A DNA stretch of 64,000 nucleotides from Phytomonospora endophytica (GTDB taxonomy: Bacteria; Actinomycetota; Actinomycetes; Mycobacteriales; Micromonosporaceae): assembly GCF_014202425.1 (NCBI RefSeq), contig NZ_JACHGT010000005.1, positions 124,001 to 188,000 of the forward strand, written 5' to 3'. The position numbers were made by a program, and so were the translations under genes. The notes under the pieces were generated by a model, which worked only from the letters and a program-made list of their open reading frames with translations, ran no database searches and had not been told where the DNA came from. Below, piece after piece: positions 53,600 through 61,952 of the stretch (the stretch's first letter is position 1; each line of letters begins with the position of its first letter).

Positions 53600-54394
53600 A
53601 TGCCCGAGCCCGACCTGAACCTCATCGAAGAGGCCGAGCAGCCGGGGGACTTCGACGGCACCATCATCGAGGACATCGGCGACATCGTCGACTCCCTCAA
53701 CAGCGGCGACTACGCCGACGCGGCCAAGAGCGGCGTCGAGACCTTCGGTGACCTCAAGGACGCCGCGCAGAATCCCGGCGACTTCATCGTCGAACAGGGC
53801 CTCGGGTGGGCCATCGAGCACTTCAAACCGCTCACCGACGCGATCAACAAGACCACCGGCGACCCCGCCGCGGTCGAGGCCTACGCCAAGATCTGGGCCA
53901 ACGTCGCCGAAGCCGCCGAAGGCCGCCGTGACGCGCTCGACGCCGTCGTCACCGCCGACCTCGGCACCTGGCAGTCGAAGGCCGCGCGCAAGTACCGCAC
54001 CCAGGCCGGGGCGGCGAGCGAGGCGTTCACCGCCGTCGCGCAGGCCGCCAAGGCGATGGAGGGCGAGACGGCCGTCGCCGCCAAGGTCGTCGAGGAGGTG
54101 CGCACCTTGCTCACCGACAAGCTCATCGAGGCGATCATGCAGGTCAAGCAGGAGATCGCGGCGATGGCCGCGATGATGCTGATCCCCGTCGCGAACGTCA
54201 TCCGCACGACGGCCGGCGTGGCCCGCGTTGTCGCGATCATCCAGCGCTTCGCCGCGCTCTTCGCCAAGATCATGGCCAACGCGGCCAAGGTCCTCGCGCG
54301 GATCCAGGGGCTGCTGGCGCGGCTCGGCGAGCTCATGCGCAAGCTCCAGAAGCTGCTCGACATCCTCAAAGGGCTGACACCGCAGCCGGTATAG
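53600..54394 (+). CDS. Large WXG100-superfamily-like protein
   Basis: The 264-residue product has an acidic N-terminus (DFDGTIIEDIGDIVDSL). A four-helix WXG-type domain spans ~90-190, with the tight turn DLGTWQSKAARKYR standing where WXG is expected. A long Ala/Met-rich amphipathic helical C-terminus (~180-250) could sit in a membrane. No toxin domain or immunity gene follows, and no eccC/eccD secretion genes are in the window. It lies 4 bases after the small ESX gene. Confidence 0.72.
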   Translation: MPEPDLNLIEEAEQPGDFDGTIIEDIGDIVDSLNSGDYADAAKSGVETFGDLKDAAQNPGDFIVEQGLGWAIEHFKPLTDAINKTTGDPAAVEAYAKIWANVAEAAEGRRDALDAVVTADLGTWQSKAARKYRTQAGAASEAFTAVAQAAKAMEGETAVAAKVVEEVRTLLTDKLIEAIMQVKQEIAAMAAMMLIPVANVIRTTAGVARVVAIIQRFAALFAKIMANAAKVLARIQGLLARLGELMRKLQKLLDILKGLTPQPV

Positions 54395-54408
54395 GGCTTG
54401 ACGACGTA

Positions 54409-54432
54409 GGGCCGGGCCCGAAGGCCCGGCCC
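54409..54432. terminator. Hairpin terminator after the ESX cassette
   Basis: A perfect 10-bp stem (GGGCCGGGCC / GGCCCGGCCC, loop CGAA) is followed by AAAGG on the plus strand. It lies between converging genes and serves both. Confidence 0.8.
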
Positions 54433-54446
54433 AAAGGAACGGGGCG

Positions 54447-54899
54447 TCAGCCCATCGCGCCCTTGAGGAGTTCGGCGATCGCGGTCTCGCTGCCCGCGTT
54501 CAGCTCGGTGAGGGCGAACGAGACCGGCCACAGGACGCCGTCGTCGAGCTTCGCCTCGTCGCTGAAGGTGATGGTCGGGTAGCGCGTCTTGAACTTCTCG
54601 GCGGGCTGGAAGTGGCAGACGATCTTGCCGTCGCGGGCGTAGGCGGGCATGCCGTACCAGGTGCGGGGCGTCAACTCTGGGGCGTGCTCCTTGACCAGCG
54701 CGTGGAAGCCCTCGGCGAGGACGCGGTCGGCCGGGTTCAGTTTGGCGATCTTGGCGAGCACGTCCTTCTCGGCGTCGGCGGCCTTCGCCTCGGCCTTCGC
54801 GCTGGCCTTGAGCTCCTTCGCGCGCTGCTTCATCGCGTCGCGCTCTTCGGCGGTGAAGCCCTCGTAGCCGGTACCGGTGGTGTCCTTCGTGGCGGCCAT
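54447..54899 (-). CDS. DUF1801 (YdhG-like) protein
   Basis: The 150-residue product has a Lys/Ala-rich helical N-terminus (MKQRAKELKASAKAEAKAAD), then the DUF1801 core: FHALVKEHAPELTPRTWYGMPAYARDGKIVCHFQPA and TITFSDEAKLDDG. DUF1801 proteins have a Bet v1/YdhG fold; some are called iron chaperones, but the role is unclear. ATG 54899 has GGGAGAACGACG upstream. The 199 bases to the next gene show nothing further. Confidence 0.88.
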   Translation of the reverse strand: MAATKDTTGTGYEGFTAEERDAMKQRAKELKASAKAEAKAADAEKDVLAKIAKLNPADRVLAEGFHALVKEHAPELTPRTWYGMPAYARDGKIVCHFQPAEKFKTRYPTITFSDEAKLDDGVLWPVSFALTELNAGSETAIAELLKGAMG

Positions 54900-55098
54900 C
54901 GTCGTTCTCCCTTGTCTCGTTCCCGGCGGTTCCGCCGGTGAGAACATGTCACCACCCGCGCCCACCCCCGCGCATCCGTCGTGGGACAGGGTGGGACACC
55001 CGCGAGGCGTCCTGGCTGGGAAAACGCGACGGCGTTCCCGGCCCGGCGCCTGGGACGCACGGCTGCCGGGACGCCCCGAAAGGCGCTACGCTGCCGCG

Positions 55099-56028
55099 AT
55101 GGACGCGCTTTTCGACACCGATCCGGCCCTGCGCTGGCAGGTCATGCGCGACCTCACCGGGGCCCCCGCCGCCGACGTCGCCACCGAACGCGCCCGCGTC
55201 GAACACGAAGGCCTGGGCGCCCGTCTCCTCGCGCTGCAAGGCGACGACGGGATGTGGGACGGCGGCGCGCTGTTCCCCGTGCCGCGTGCCGAGGGCGAAC
55301 CCGGCCAGCCGTGGACGACGACGATGCACTCCCTCCAGACCCTGCGGATCCTCGGCCTGGACCCCGACTGCGCGTCGGCGCGCCGGGCCGTTGGCCTCGT
55401 CGCGGAGAACGCCCGCTGGGAGAACGACGGCCAGCGTTTCTTCGACGGCGAGGTCGAGCCCTGCATCAACGGCCGCACGGTCGAGACGGGCGCCTACTTC
55501 GGCGTGGACGTCACGCCGGTTGTCGAGCGGCTGCTCGCCGAGCGCCTGCCCGACGGCGGGTGGAACTGCGAGGCCGAGAACGGCTCGGTGCGGTCCTCCT
55601 TCGACACGACGATCAACGTTCTCGACGGGCTGCTCGCCTTCGAGCGGGCGACCGGCGGTTCCGCCGGCGTCCGCGACGCCCGCCGCGCGGGGGAGGAGTA
55701 CCTGCTGGAGCGAGGGTTGTTCCGGCGGCGCTCGACCGGCGAAGTCGTGCGCCCCGAGTACCTGGACATGGCGTTCCCGTACTACTGGCACTACGACGTC
55801 CTGCGCGCGCTCGACCACTTCCGCGCCGCCGACGCCGACCGTGACCCGCGCATGGCCGAGGCGGTCGAGCTCGTGCGCGCCAAACGGAGGCCCGACGGCA
55901 TCTGGCCGCTCGACCGCGTCCACCCCGGCCGCGTGCACTTCGCCTTCGACGAAGGCGGCGTGGGAGAGCCGAGCGCGTGGAACACGCTGCGGGCACGGCG
56001 GGTGCTGGAGTGGTGGGGGAGGGGTTGA
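55099..56028 (+). CDS. Squalene-cyclase-like alpha/alpha-toroid protein
   Basis: The 309-residue product contains repeats of the prenyltransferase/squalene-cyclase toroid: LLALQGDDGMWDGG, TTMHSLQTLRILGLD, LPDGGWNCEAENGSVRSSFDTTINVLDGLL and RPDGIWPLDRVH. The QW-like DGGW motif and a barrel of helices are clear, but the DXDD acid motif of true squalene-hopene cyclases is not seen. It may be a non-catalytic member. TACGCT ends 6 bases before the ATG, suggesting a leaderless start. Confidence 0.8.
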   Translation: MDALFDTDPALRWQVMRDLTGAPAADVATERARVEHEGLGARLLALQGDDGMWDGGALFPVPRAEGEPGQPWTTTMHSLQTLRILGLDPDCASARRAVGLVAENARWENDGQRFFDGEVEPCINGRTVETGAYFGVDVTPVVERLLAERLPDGGWNCEAENGSVRSSFDTTINVLDGLLAFERATGGSAGVRDARRAGEEYLLERGLFRRRSTGEVVRPEYLDMAFPYYWHYDVLRALDHFRAADADRDPRMAEAVELVRAKRRPDGIWPLDRVHPGRVHFAFDEGGVGEPSAWNTLRARRVLEWWGRG

Positions 56029-56208
56029 CCGGGGCGTATGTCCACGGGGGGAGGGACGTGCTTCGCCTTTCGGGAGGCGGGGCGGGGAACCGAGGGGGTG
56101 GGGCTCGCGGTGGTGCTGACATGGGGGAGGGCCGGCGGCTCCCGTCCGCCTGCGCGTGGCCTGGAGGGGCTTGGGATGGTGGCTCCGTCCACAAGGGACG
56201 CCTCCGCG

Positions 56209-56640
56209 TCGACCTTGGTGACGGCGACAGCGGCGAGCCGTGTGTACGGCGGCGCCCGTGCTGCGGGATGCCGTTCGCCCCGGCTGACGCCTGCGGCCCA
56301 CCGTGCCGACCTTGGTGGCGGTGTCCTCAGTGAGCGAGCCGTGTGTGCGGTGGCGTGGCGCGGGTGCCGCTAACTCCCCGCTTACCTCCGTGCTCGACCG
56401 CGTCGGCCTTGGTGGCGGTGTCGTCGCCGAACCAGTCGTGTGGCGCGTCGTGGCGCGGGTGCCCCGAACCCTCGCGTCCCACGGCATCGACCTCGGGACG
56501 GTGGCGTTGCCGTGCCGTGCCGTGCCGAGCCGTGGCGGCGGTGCGGGCGGGGAGCCGTTCACCCCGGCGGACCCTCGCGCTCGACCGCGTCGACCGCGTC
56601 GACCGCGTCGCCCTCGGCGTCGGGAGCCGGTAGCCGGGCG
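56209..56640. repeat. Degenerate ~97-bp tandem repeats in a 634-base non-coding gap
   Basis: The string GACCTTGGTG/GGCCTTGGTG recurs at 56211, 56308 and 56405, a 97-base period. GCGAGCCGTGTGTnCGGnGGCG recurs at 56233 and 56334. TGGCGCGGGTGCC recurs at 56356 and 56451. A fourth and fifth diverged unit seem to continue to about 56640 and include a short CGACCGCGT tandem near 56584. No convincing gene lies in 56029-56662; open frames there lack ribosome sites and family features. Confidence 0.6.
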
Positions 56641-56662
56641 CGCCGACGCTGCGCGGGTGCCC

Positions 56663-57310
56663 CTAACCCCTGCCCCCACTCACCCCCGCCCCCCACATCC
56701 CCGCCAGTGCGTCCACCAACCCCGTCGCCGCGTCCTCCCACGTGGCGCGCGGGGTCGGGGTGCCCTCGGCGAGGGCGCGTTCGCGTTCGGCGAGTGTGTG
56801 GACCATGAGCTGGCGGGCCATGTCGCCGCGTTCGGCGCGGACGTCGTCGGGGAGGTCGGGGAGGGTGTCGCGCAGGCCTTCGACGATGCGGGCGAGGGCC
56901 GGCGATGTCAGGGCCTCCTCGACCATGATCGGCCGCAGCGTCGGGTCGGTCATGACCTGGGCGCCGAAGCGGGCGTACCAGCTCGGCGGCTCGCCGAGTT
57001 CGGCCAGGTGGACCGTCGCGGGGCGCACGAGGCAGGCGAGCCAGTCGCGGAGGGAGGGGGTCTCGGGGAGCGCGTCGAGCATGCGTCGGCGGATGGCCTC
57101 GATCCGGGCGCTCCGGCGGCGGATGATCGCGCGGATCAGGTCGGCCTTCGTCCCGAAGTGGTAGCCGACGGCGGCGTTGTTGCCCTGCCCGGCGGCCTCG
57201 CTGACCTGGCGGTTCGACACGGCGAAGACCCCGTCCTCGGCGAACAGCCGTTCGGCGGCGTCGAGGATCAGTTCGCGGGTCGCGTCGGCGCGCATCGTCC
57301 TGCCGGTCAT
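56663..57310 (-). CDS. TetR-family regulator of the divergent MFS gene
   Basis: The 215-residue product has a TetR HTH: RELILDAAERLFAEDGVFAVSNRQVSEAAGQGNNAAVGYHFGTKADLIRAII. A long ligand-binding domain follows with SWYARFGAQVMTDP. It is transcribed away from an MFS efflux gene across a perfect 9-bp-arm inverted repeat, the standard TetR/efflux arrangement. ATG 57310 has GAGAGG upstream; ATG 57295 is an alternative. Confidence 0.9.
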   Translation of the reverse strand: MTGRTMRADATRELILDAAERLFAEDGVFAVSNRQVSEAAGQGNNAAVGYHFGTKADLIRAIIRRRSARIEAIRRRMLDALPETPSLRDWLACLVRPATVHLAELGEPPSWYARFGAQVMTDPTLRPIMVEEALTSPALARIVEGLRDTLPDLPDDVRAERGDMARQLMVHTLAERERALAEGTPTPRATWEDAATGLVDALAGMWGAGVSGGRG

Positions 57311-57360
57311 GTCGCCATCCTCTCCGGCTCGATCATGGCCGTTCACTTTGGCCTGGTACG

Positions 57361-57382
57361 TTAAGTCAATCAGTTGACTTAA
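57361..57382. promoter_or_regulatory. TetR operator
   Basis: TTAAGTCAA (57361-57369) and TTGACTTAA (57374-57382) form a perfect 9-bp inverted repeat with a TCAG spacer. It is AT-rich in a GC-rich setting and supplies TTGACT on both strands as possible -35 boxes, so binding would block both divergent promoters. Confidence 0.85.
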
Positions 57383-57407
57383 AACTTCGCAAGGAAGGCG
57401 TCCCGCC

Positions 57408-58841
57408 TTGTCCGTTCCACCCGCGAAACCCGGCCGGTTCATCGTGGCGGTCCTCGCCTTCGCCGGGATCGTCGTCTCGCTCATGCAGACCCTCGTGATC
57501 CCGCTGATCCCCGAGCTGCCCGACCTCCTCCACGCCGCCCCGTCCGACGCCACCTGGGCCATCACCGCCACGCTGCTCGCCGGCGCGGTGGCCACACCGA
57601 CCGTCGGCCGCCTCGGCGACATGTACGGCAAGCGCCGGATGCTCCTGCTGAGCCTCGGCATGCTGGTCGTCGGCTCGGTCGTCGCGGCCTTGTCGACGAG
57701 CCTGGCGCCGATGGTCGTCGGCCGCACGCTCCAGGGCCTCGCCGCTGGCGTCATCCCGCTCGGCATCAGCATCATGCGCGACGAGCTCCCGCGTGAGCGC
57801 CTCGGCTCGGCGACGGCTCTGATGAGCGCGTCCCTCGGCGTCGGCGGCGCCCTCGGCCTGCCCGCCGCGGCCTTCCTCGCCGAGAACGCCGACTGGCACG
57901 TCCTCTTCTGGACCGCCGCGGGCTTCGGCGTGGTCGCGACCCTCCTGGTCGCCACGCTCGTCCCCGAATCGGCGGTGCGCTCCGGCGGCCGCTTCGACCT
58001 GCTCGGCGCGCTCGGCCTGTCGGCCGGTCTGGTCAGCCTCCTCCTGGCCATCTCGAAGGGCGGCGACTGGGGCTGGACCGCCCCGCGCACGCTCGGCCTG
58101 TTCGCCGCCGCGGCCGTCGTCCTGCTGCTGTGGGGCCTGTGGCAGCTGCGGACGCGGGAGCCGCTGGTCGACCTGCGCGTCAGCGTCGGCCGCCAGGTGC
58201 TGTTGACCAACATCGCCTCGGCCGTCTTCGGCTTCGCGATGTTCGCGATGTCGCTGGTGCTGCCGCAGATCCTGCAGTTCCCGACGGCGACCGGCTACGG
58301 CCTCGGCCGCTCGATGATGACCGTCGGTCTGGTCATGGCGCCCTCGGGCCTGGTGATGATGGCCATGGCGCCGCTGTCGGCGCGCATCTCGCGCACCCGG
58401 GGACCGAAGATCACGCTCATGGCGGGCGCCCTCGTCGTCGCCGCCGGCTACGGCCTGAGCACCGTCCTGATGGCCGAGATCTGGCAGCTGGTGCTCGTCT
58501 CGGGCCTCATCGGCGCCGGGATCGGGCTGGCCTACGGCGCGATGCCCGCGCTCATCATGGGCGCGGTGCCGGTCGCGGAGACGGCCGCCGCGAACAGCCT
58601 CAACACGCTGTCGCGCTCGATCGGCACCTCGATCTCCAGCGCGGTCGCGGGTGTCGTCCTCGCGCAGCTGACCATGACGCTCGGCCCGGTCACGCTGCCC
58701 GCCAAGGAGGGTTTCCAGCTCGTCATGGGGATCGGCGCCGGGGCGGCGGTCATCGCGTTCGTGGTCGCGTCGTTCCTGCCGGGGCGGCGTTCGGCGGCCC
58801 CGGAGGCGCCGTCGCGCGAACTCGTCGGCGCGGGCCGCTGA
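57408..58841 (+). CDS. MFS efflux transporter
   Basis: The 477-residue product has about 14 helices with motif A GRLGDMYGKRRMLLLSLGML, LQGLAAGVIPLGISIMRDELP and GFAMFAMSLVLPQILQFPTATGYG. These are typical of the DHA2 drug:proton antiporters. TTG 57408 is used as start because AAGGAAGG precedes it by 9 bases. It is probably derepressed when the divergent TetR binds its ligand. Confidence 0.92.
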   Translation: MSVPPAKPGRFIVAVLAFAGIVVSLMQTLVIPLIPELPDLLHAAPSDATWAITATLLAGAVATPTVGRLGDMYGKRRMLLLSLGMLVVGSVVAALSTSLAPMVVGRTLQGLAAGVIPLGISIMRDELPRERLGSATALMSASLGVGGALGLPAAAFLAENADWHVLFWTAAGFGVVATLLVATLVPESAVRSGGRFDLLGALGLSAGLVSLLLAISKGGDWGWTAPRTLGLFAAAAVVLLLWGLWQLRTREPLVDLRVSVGRQVLLTNIASAVFGFAMFAMSLVLPQILQFPTATGYGLGRSMMTVGLVMAPSGLVMMAMAPLSARISRTRGPKITLMAGALVVAAGYGLSTVLMAEIWQLVLVSGLIGAGIGLAYGAMPALIMGAVPVAETAAANSLNTLSRSIGTSISSAVAGVVLAQLTMTLGPVTLPAKEGFQLVMGIGAGAAVIAFVVASFLPGRRSAAPEAPSRELVGAGR

Positions 58842-58845
58842 GCAT

Positions 58846-58874
58846 GGCGGAGTCGGCCCCGGGCCGACTCCGCC
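58846..58874. terminator. Bidirectional hairpin
   Basis: A perfect 13-bp stem (GGCGGAGTCGGCC / GGCCGACTCCGCC, loop CCG) lies between the converging MFS and LLM oxidoreductase genes. Confidence 0.85.
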
Positions 58875-58878
58875 GCTC

Positions 58879-59868
58879 CTAGACCGCCGCCCGCGACGCG
58901 ATCCGCGCGAGCCGACGGTAGGAATCGAGCCGCTGTTCACGGTCGAACGTGTTGAGGGTGACCAGGATCTCCCCGGCGCCGGTGTCGGCGACCAGTTCGT
59001 CGAGCACGATCGCCACTTCGCTTTCGGTGCCGAAGATCTGCGAACCGCGGGCCTCCTCCAGCAGGCGCCGTCGTCGCTCGTCGGGCTCCGGGATCTCCTC
59101 GACCGGCACCAGCGGCGGGAAGACCCCGCGCGTGCGTGACTCGACGGTGGCCCAGGCCTCGGGCAGTTGCAGCAGCGCGGCCTCCTCGATGGTCTCGGCG
59201 ACGGCGATGTTGGCCGCGACGACGACCTGGGGCTCGGCGGCACGCATCGAAGGCCGGAAGGCCGCGCGGTAGCGCCCGACGGCGGCGACGAGCCGCTCGC
59301 GGCTGCGGCCCGAGCCGATGACGAGGGGAAGCCCGTGCGCCGCGGCGATGTCGGCGCCGCCGTCGATGGCCAGCACGAAGGCCGGGATCGGCAGGCCCTC
59401 CGCCGGGATCGCGTGGACACCCGGGTGTTCGTGCTGCGTCCCGTCGACCCAGCCGAGGAGCTCGCCGAGGCGTTCGCCGAAGTCGTCGACGACGTCCTTG
59501 CCGACGCCGAGGGCGCGGCGGATCCCGTCGGTGAAGCCGACCGAGCGGCCGAGACCCATGTCGACGCGCCCCGGGAACAGCGATTCCAGGACCCCGAACT
59601 GTTCGGCGACCACCAGCGGCCGGTGGTTGGGCAGCATCACGCCGCCGGTGCCGACGCGGATCCGCGTGGTCGCCGCCGCGACGGCGGCCGCGAGGACCGT
59701 CGGTGCCGAACCCGCCACGCCCGGGACGCTGTGGTGCTCCGACACCCAGATCCGGTGGTAGCCGAGGGCTTCGATCTCCCGCGCGAAGGCGACGGTGTCG
59801 CGCAGGGCGGAGGCGGGGTCCCCGCCACGCCGGACGAGGGAGCGGTCGAGCACCGAGAAGGTCGTCAT
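58879..59868 (-). CDS. LLM-class flavin-dependent oxidoreductase
   Basis: The 329-residue product is a luciferase-like monooxygenase: FSVLDRSLVRRGGD, ALGYHRIWVSEHHSVPGVAGSAP, VGTGGVMLPNHRPLVVAEQFG, LFPGRVDMGLGRSVG. It belongs to the group with the MsnO8-type signature, using reduced FMN or F420. Substrate unknown. The ATG at 59868 overlaps the end of the bPH2 gene by four bases, so it is the third gene of a coupled operon. Confidence 0.92.
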   Translation of the reverse strand: MTTFSVLDRSLVRRGGDPASALRDTVAFAREIEALGYHRIWVSEHHSVPGVAGSAPTVLAAAVAAATTRIRVGTGGVMLPNHRPLVVAEQFGVLESLFPGRVDMGLGRSVGFTDGIRRALGVGKDVVDDFGERLGELLGWVDGTQHEHPGVHAIPAEGLPIPAFVLAIDGGADIAAAHGLPLVIGSGRSRERLVAAVGRYRAAFRPSMRAAEPQVVVAANIAVAETIEEAALLQLPEAWATVESRTRGVFPPLVPVEEIPEPDERRRRLLEEARGSQIFGTESEVAIVLDELVADTGAGEILVTLNTFDREQRLDSYRRLARIASRAAV

Positions 59869-61364
59869 GACGGGTGCAACGGCGCCGGGTGGGGGGTGGG
59901 ATTCCCGGACGTGGCGAAGGTGACGCCGGGCACCAGGAATTCGCGCAGGATGCCCGGGGCGGCGTCGTCGGCGAAGCCGGCGGCCTCGTCGGCCGCCATG
60001 TCGGGGATGCGGTAGCCGTGCCGGCCCGCGGCGACGGCCGCGGTGAGGCTCGCCAGCCCGGCGCGTCGCGAGAAGGGGCTGTCCGACAGTGTCCAGGCCA
60101 GGATCCCGGAGCGGTCGAGGGCGACGGTGTCGCGGCTGAAGGTGCCGCTGCGGATCATCAGGTGCGGTCCGGCGATCGCGTGCCCGAGCGAGCGGTGTGC
60201 GTCGCGGGCGAGCCACCAGGTGGCCGCCGACGAGGCCGCGCACCAGGCCCACGCGCCGTGCAGCCAGCCCGGTCCGAACAGCGCGGCGAGCACGAGGAAC
60301 GCCACCGTGAATGGCAGGACGGCCCAGAGCAGCCCGCGCGTCGTCCGGCGGCGGCGGGCGGCGCGCGGGTGAGGGAGCAGCGCGACTTCCGGGGAGGTGC
60401 CGAGCAGTGCCGTGGCGACCGCGACGGCCTCCGCGCGCGGAGCCGGCGGCAGGACGCGGCTGCGGGCGCGGGCCTCCTCGGCGTCGCCGAGACCCCCGGC
60501 GACGGCACGGACGCTCGCGCCCCCGCCCGCGCGCAGCAGCAGGGGTTCGGCGAGTTCGGCACCGCGCAGGAGACGTCGTTCCATTGACACCGACCGCGTC
60601 GTGAACAGTCCGCGCGTGACGCGCAGGGTCTCCGGATCGCTGCGGGTCAGCCGGAAGCGCCACCAGTTCTCCAGGTACACGGCGGTGGCGCCGATGCCGC
60701 CGATCACGGCGACGCCGAGCACTGTCAGCGGGATCGCCAGCCACAGCGCGCCGGGCCCGTAGTCGGTGAAGACGCGGGCGACGACGGGAATCCGCCACGG
60801 TTCGAGGCCGAGCTGGTCGAGGAGACGGAAGGCCGACCCGACGACGATCCCGACGCCGCCGAAGACCCAGAAGGTCAGTGGCGCGTAACGCAGCCAGCGG
60901 AGGTTCATCGCCGACAGGACCGTGCGGTCCCCGTCGCTTTGGGCCGCCAGCCGCTCCCGCAGGCGGCGGGCCTCCTCGCGGGGCAGGGCGTCGAGGACCA
61001 GGTCACCGGCCCCGGCCGTCCCGACGCGCAGGACCTCCAGTCCGAGGAGCCGGTGGACCGGCCCTGCGGTCAGGTCGGCGTAGCGGATCCGGGTCAGCGG
61101 CACCGTCCGTGTGCGGCTGCCGAGGAGCCGCACGCGCGTCTCCAGGGCGTCGGCGGTGAGCCGGTAGCGGGTCGTGCGCAGCCGGAGCAGGCCGCTGAGG
61201 GTGATGACGGCGAAGGTCAGACCCGTTGAGCCCACGAGGATCCAGCAGCGGGCGTCGAGGTTCCCGCCGGAGGCCAGGGCGGCGAGCAGCGCCGAACCGA
61301 GGGGCGGGAGGAGCCAGGTCGCGCGGACCACCGCGGTCCGCGCCGACAGCCGCTGCCAGGTCAT
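59865..61364 (-). CDS. bPH2-domain membrane protein, YdbT-like
   Basis: The 499-residue product has several transmembrane helices and repeated bacterial PH (bPH2/DUF304) domains. One follows YRLTADALETRVRLLGSRTRTVPLTRIRYADL, another LRVTRGLFTTRSVSMERRLLRG, a third HLMIRSGTFSRDTVALDRSGILAW. In Bacillus, YdbS-YdbT pairs are linked to resistance to amylocyclicin-type peptides. The four-base overlaps on both sides give a three-gene operon. Role in the envelope is inferred. Confidence 0.85.
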   Translation of the reverse strand: MTWQRLSARTAVVRATWLLPPLGSALLAALASGGNLDARCWILVGSTGLTFAVITLSGLLRLRTTRYRLTADALETRVRLLGSRTRTVPLTRIRYADLTAGPVHRLLGLEVLRVGTAGAGDLVLDALPREEARRLRERLAAQSDGDRTVLSAMNLRWLRYAPLTFWVFGGVGIVVGSAFRLLDQLGLEPWRIPVVARVFTDYGPGALWLAIPLTVLGVAVIGGIGATAVYLENWWRFRLTRSDPETLRVTRGLFTTRSVSMERRLLRGAELAEPLLLRAGGGASVRAVAGGLGDAEEARARSRVLPPAPRAEAVAVATALLGTSPEVALLPHPRAARRRRTTRGLLWAVLPFTVAFLVLAALFGPGWLHGAWAWCAASSAATWWLARDAHRSLGHAIAGPHLMIRSGTFSRDTVALDRSGILAWTLSDSPFSRRAGLASLTAAVAAGRHGYRIPDMAADEAAGFADDAAPGILREFLVPGVTFATSGNPTPHPAPLHPS

Positions 61365-61870
61365 GCCGCGTCCCCCGTCTCCAGCCGGGCCGCCGCGCCG
61401 ATGCGGGTGGCGATCTCGTCGGCGTCGGCGGACGACAGGCCCGCGATGGTGACGTTCGCGGCCGTCGAGGCGGTGGTCATGGTGACCGACGCCAGCCCGA
61501 AGGCCCGCTGGATCGGCCCCCGCACGGTGTCGACGGTCTGCACCCGCGACAGGGGCGCGATCCGCTGCTCGCGCCAGAACCAGCCCGAGGCCGAGTAGAC
61601 CGCGCCGGTGCTCAGTTCCCAGGCGTGGACGCGGTAGCGCAGGCGCGGCATGGCCAGCAGGTAGGCCAGTGCCGGGAGGACCAGGACGACGGTGGTCAGC
61701 GGCGCCAGCCACGGCAGGGCGCCGGGGAAGAACAGGGCGGACAGCACCAGCAGCGCCAGCGCGGTCAGCAGCGACGGTCCGCTGAACACGACGAGGGCCT
61801 GGACGGTCCACCAGGTCCGGGCGCGCGGATCGGCCTTGTGCCGGGGCGGTCGCAGTCGGAGAGGGGTCAC
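61361..61870 (-). CDS. bPH2-domain membrane protein, YdbS-like
   Basis: The 169-residue product has two transmembrane helices (ALVVFSGPSLLTALALLVLS and a second) followed by a bPH2 domain: YRVHAWELSTGAVYSASGWFWREQRIAPLSRVQTVDTVRGPIQ. It ends in TIAGLSSADADEIATRIG. It is the small partner of the larger bPH2 protein, joined by an ATGA overlap. GTG 61870 is chosen for GGAAGG upstream; a TTG at 61885 is less likely. Confidence 0.85.
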   Translation of the reverse strand: MTPLRLRPPRHKADPRARTWWTVQALVVFSGPSLLTALALLVLSALFFPGALPWLAPLTTVVLVLPALAYLLAMPRLRYRVHAWELSTGAVYSASGWFWREQRIAPLSRVQTVDTVRGPIQRAFGLASVTMTTASTAANVTIAGLSSADADEIATRIGAAARLETGDAA

Positions 61871-61882
61871 CGGGCCACCTTC

Positions 61883-61935
61883 CAAGTCAGTTGTATTGGA
61901 ACCTTCGCCGCGACCATATCAGTACACTTGACTTG
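61883..61935. promoter_or_regulatory. Imperfect inverted repeat between bPH2 operon and tetR
   Basis: CAAGTCAGTTGTA (61883-61895) and TACACTTGACTTG (61923-61935) pair at 11 of 13 positions. Both lie next to the divergent starts in an 82-base gap. TTGACTTG resembles a -35. This is the best operator candidate for the TetR gene. Confidence 0.5.
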
Positions 61936-61952
61936 AAAAAAGGAGGGCCGTC

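Noticed and set aside
56584-56612. CGACCGCGT tandem as a CRISPR array
   Set aside because: Nine-base units without spacers; no repeat-spacer structure and no cas genes in the window.
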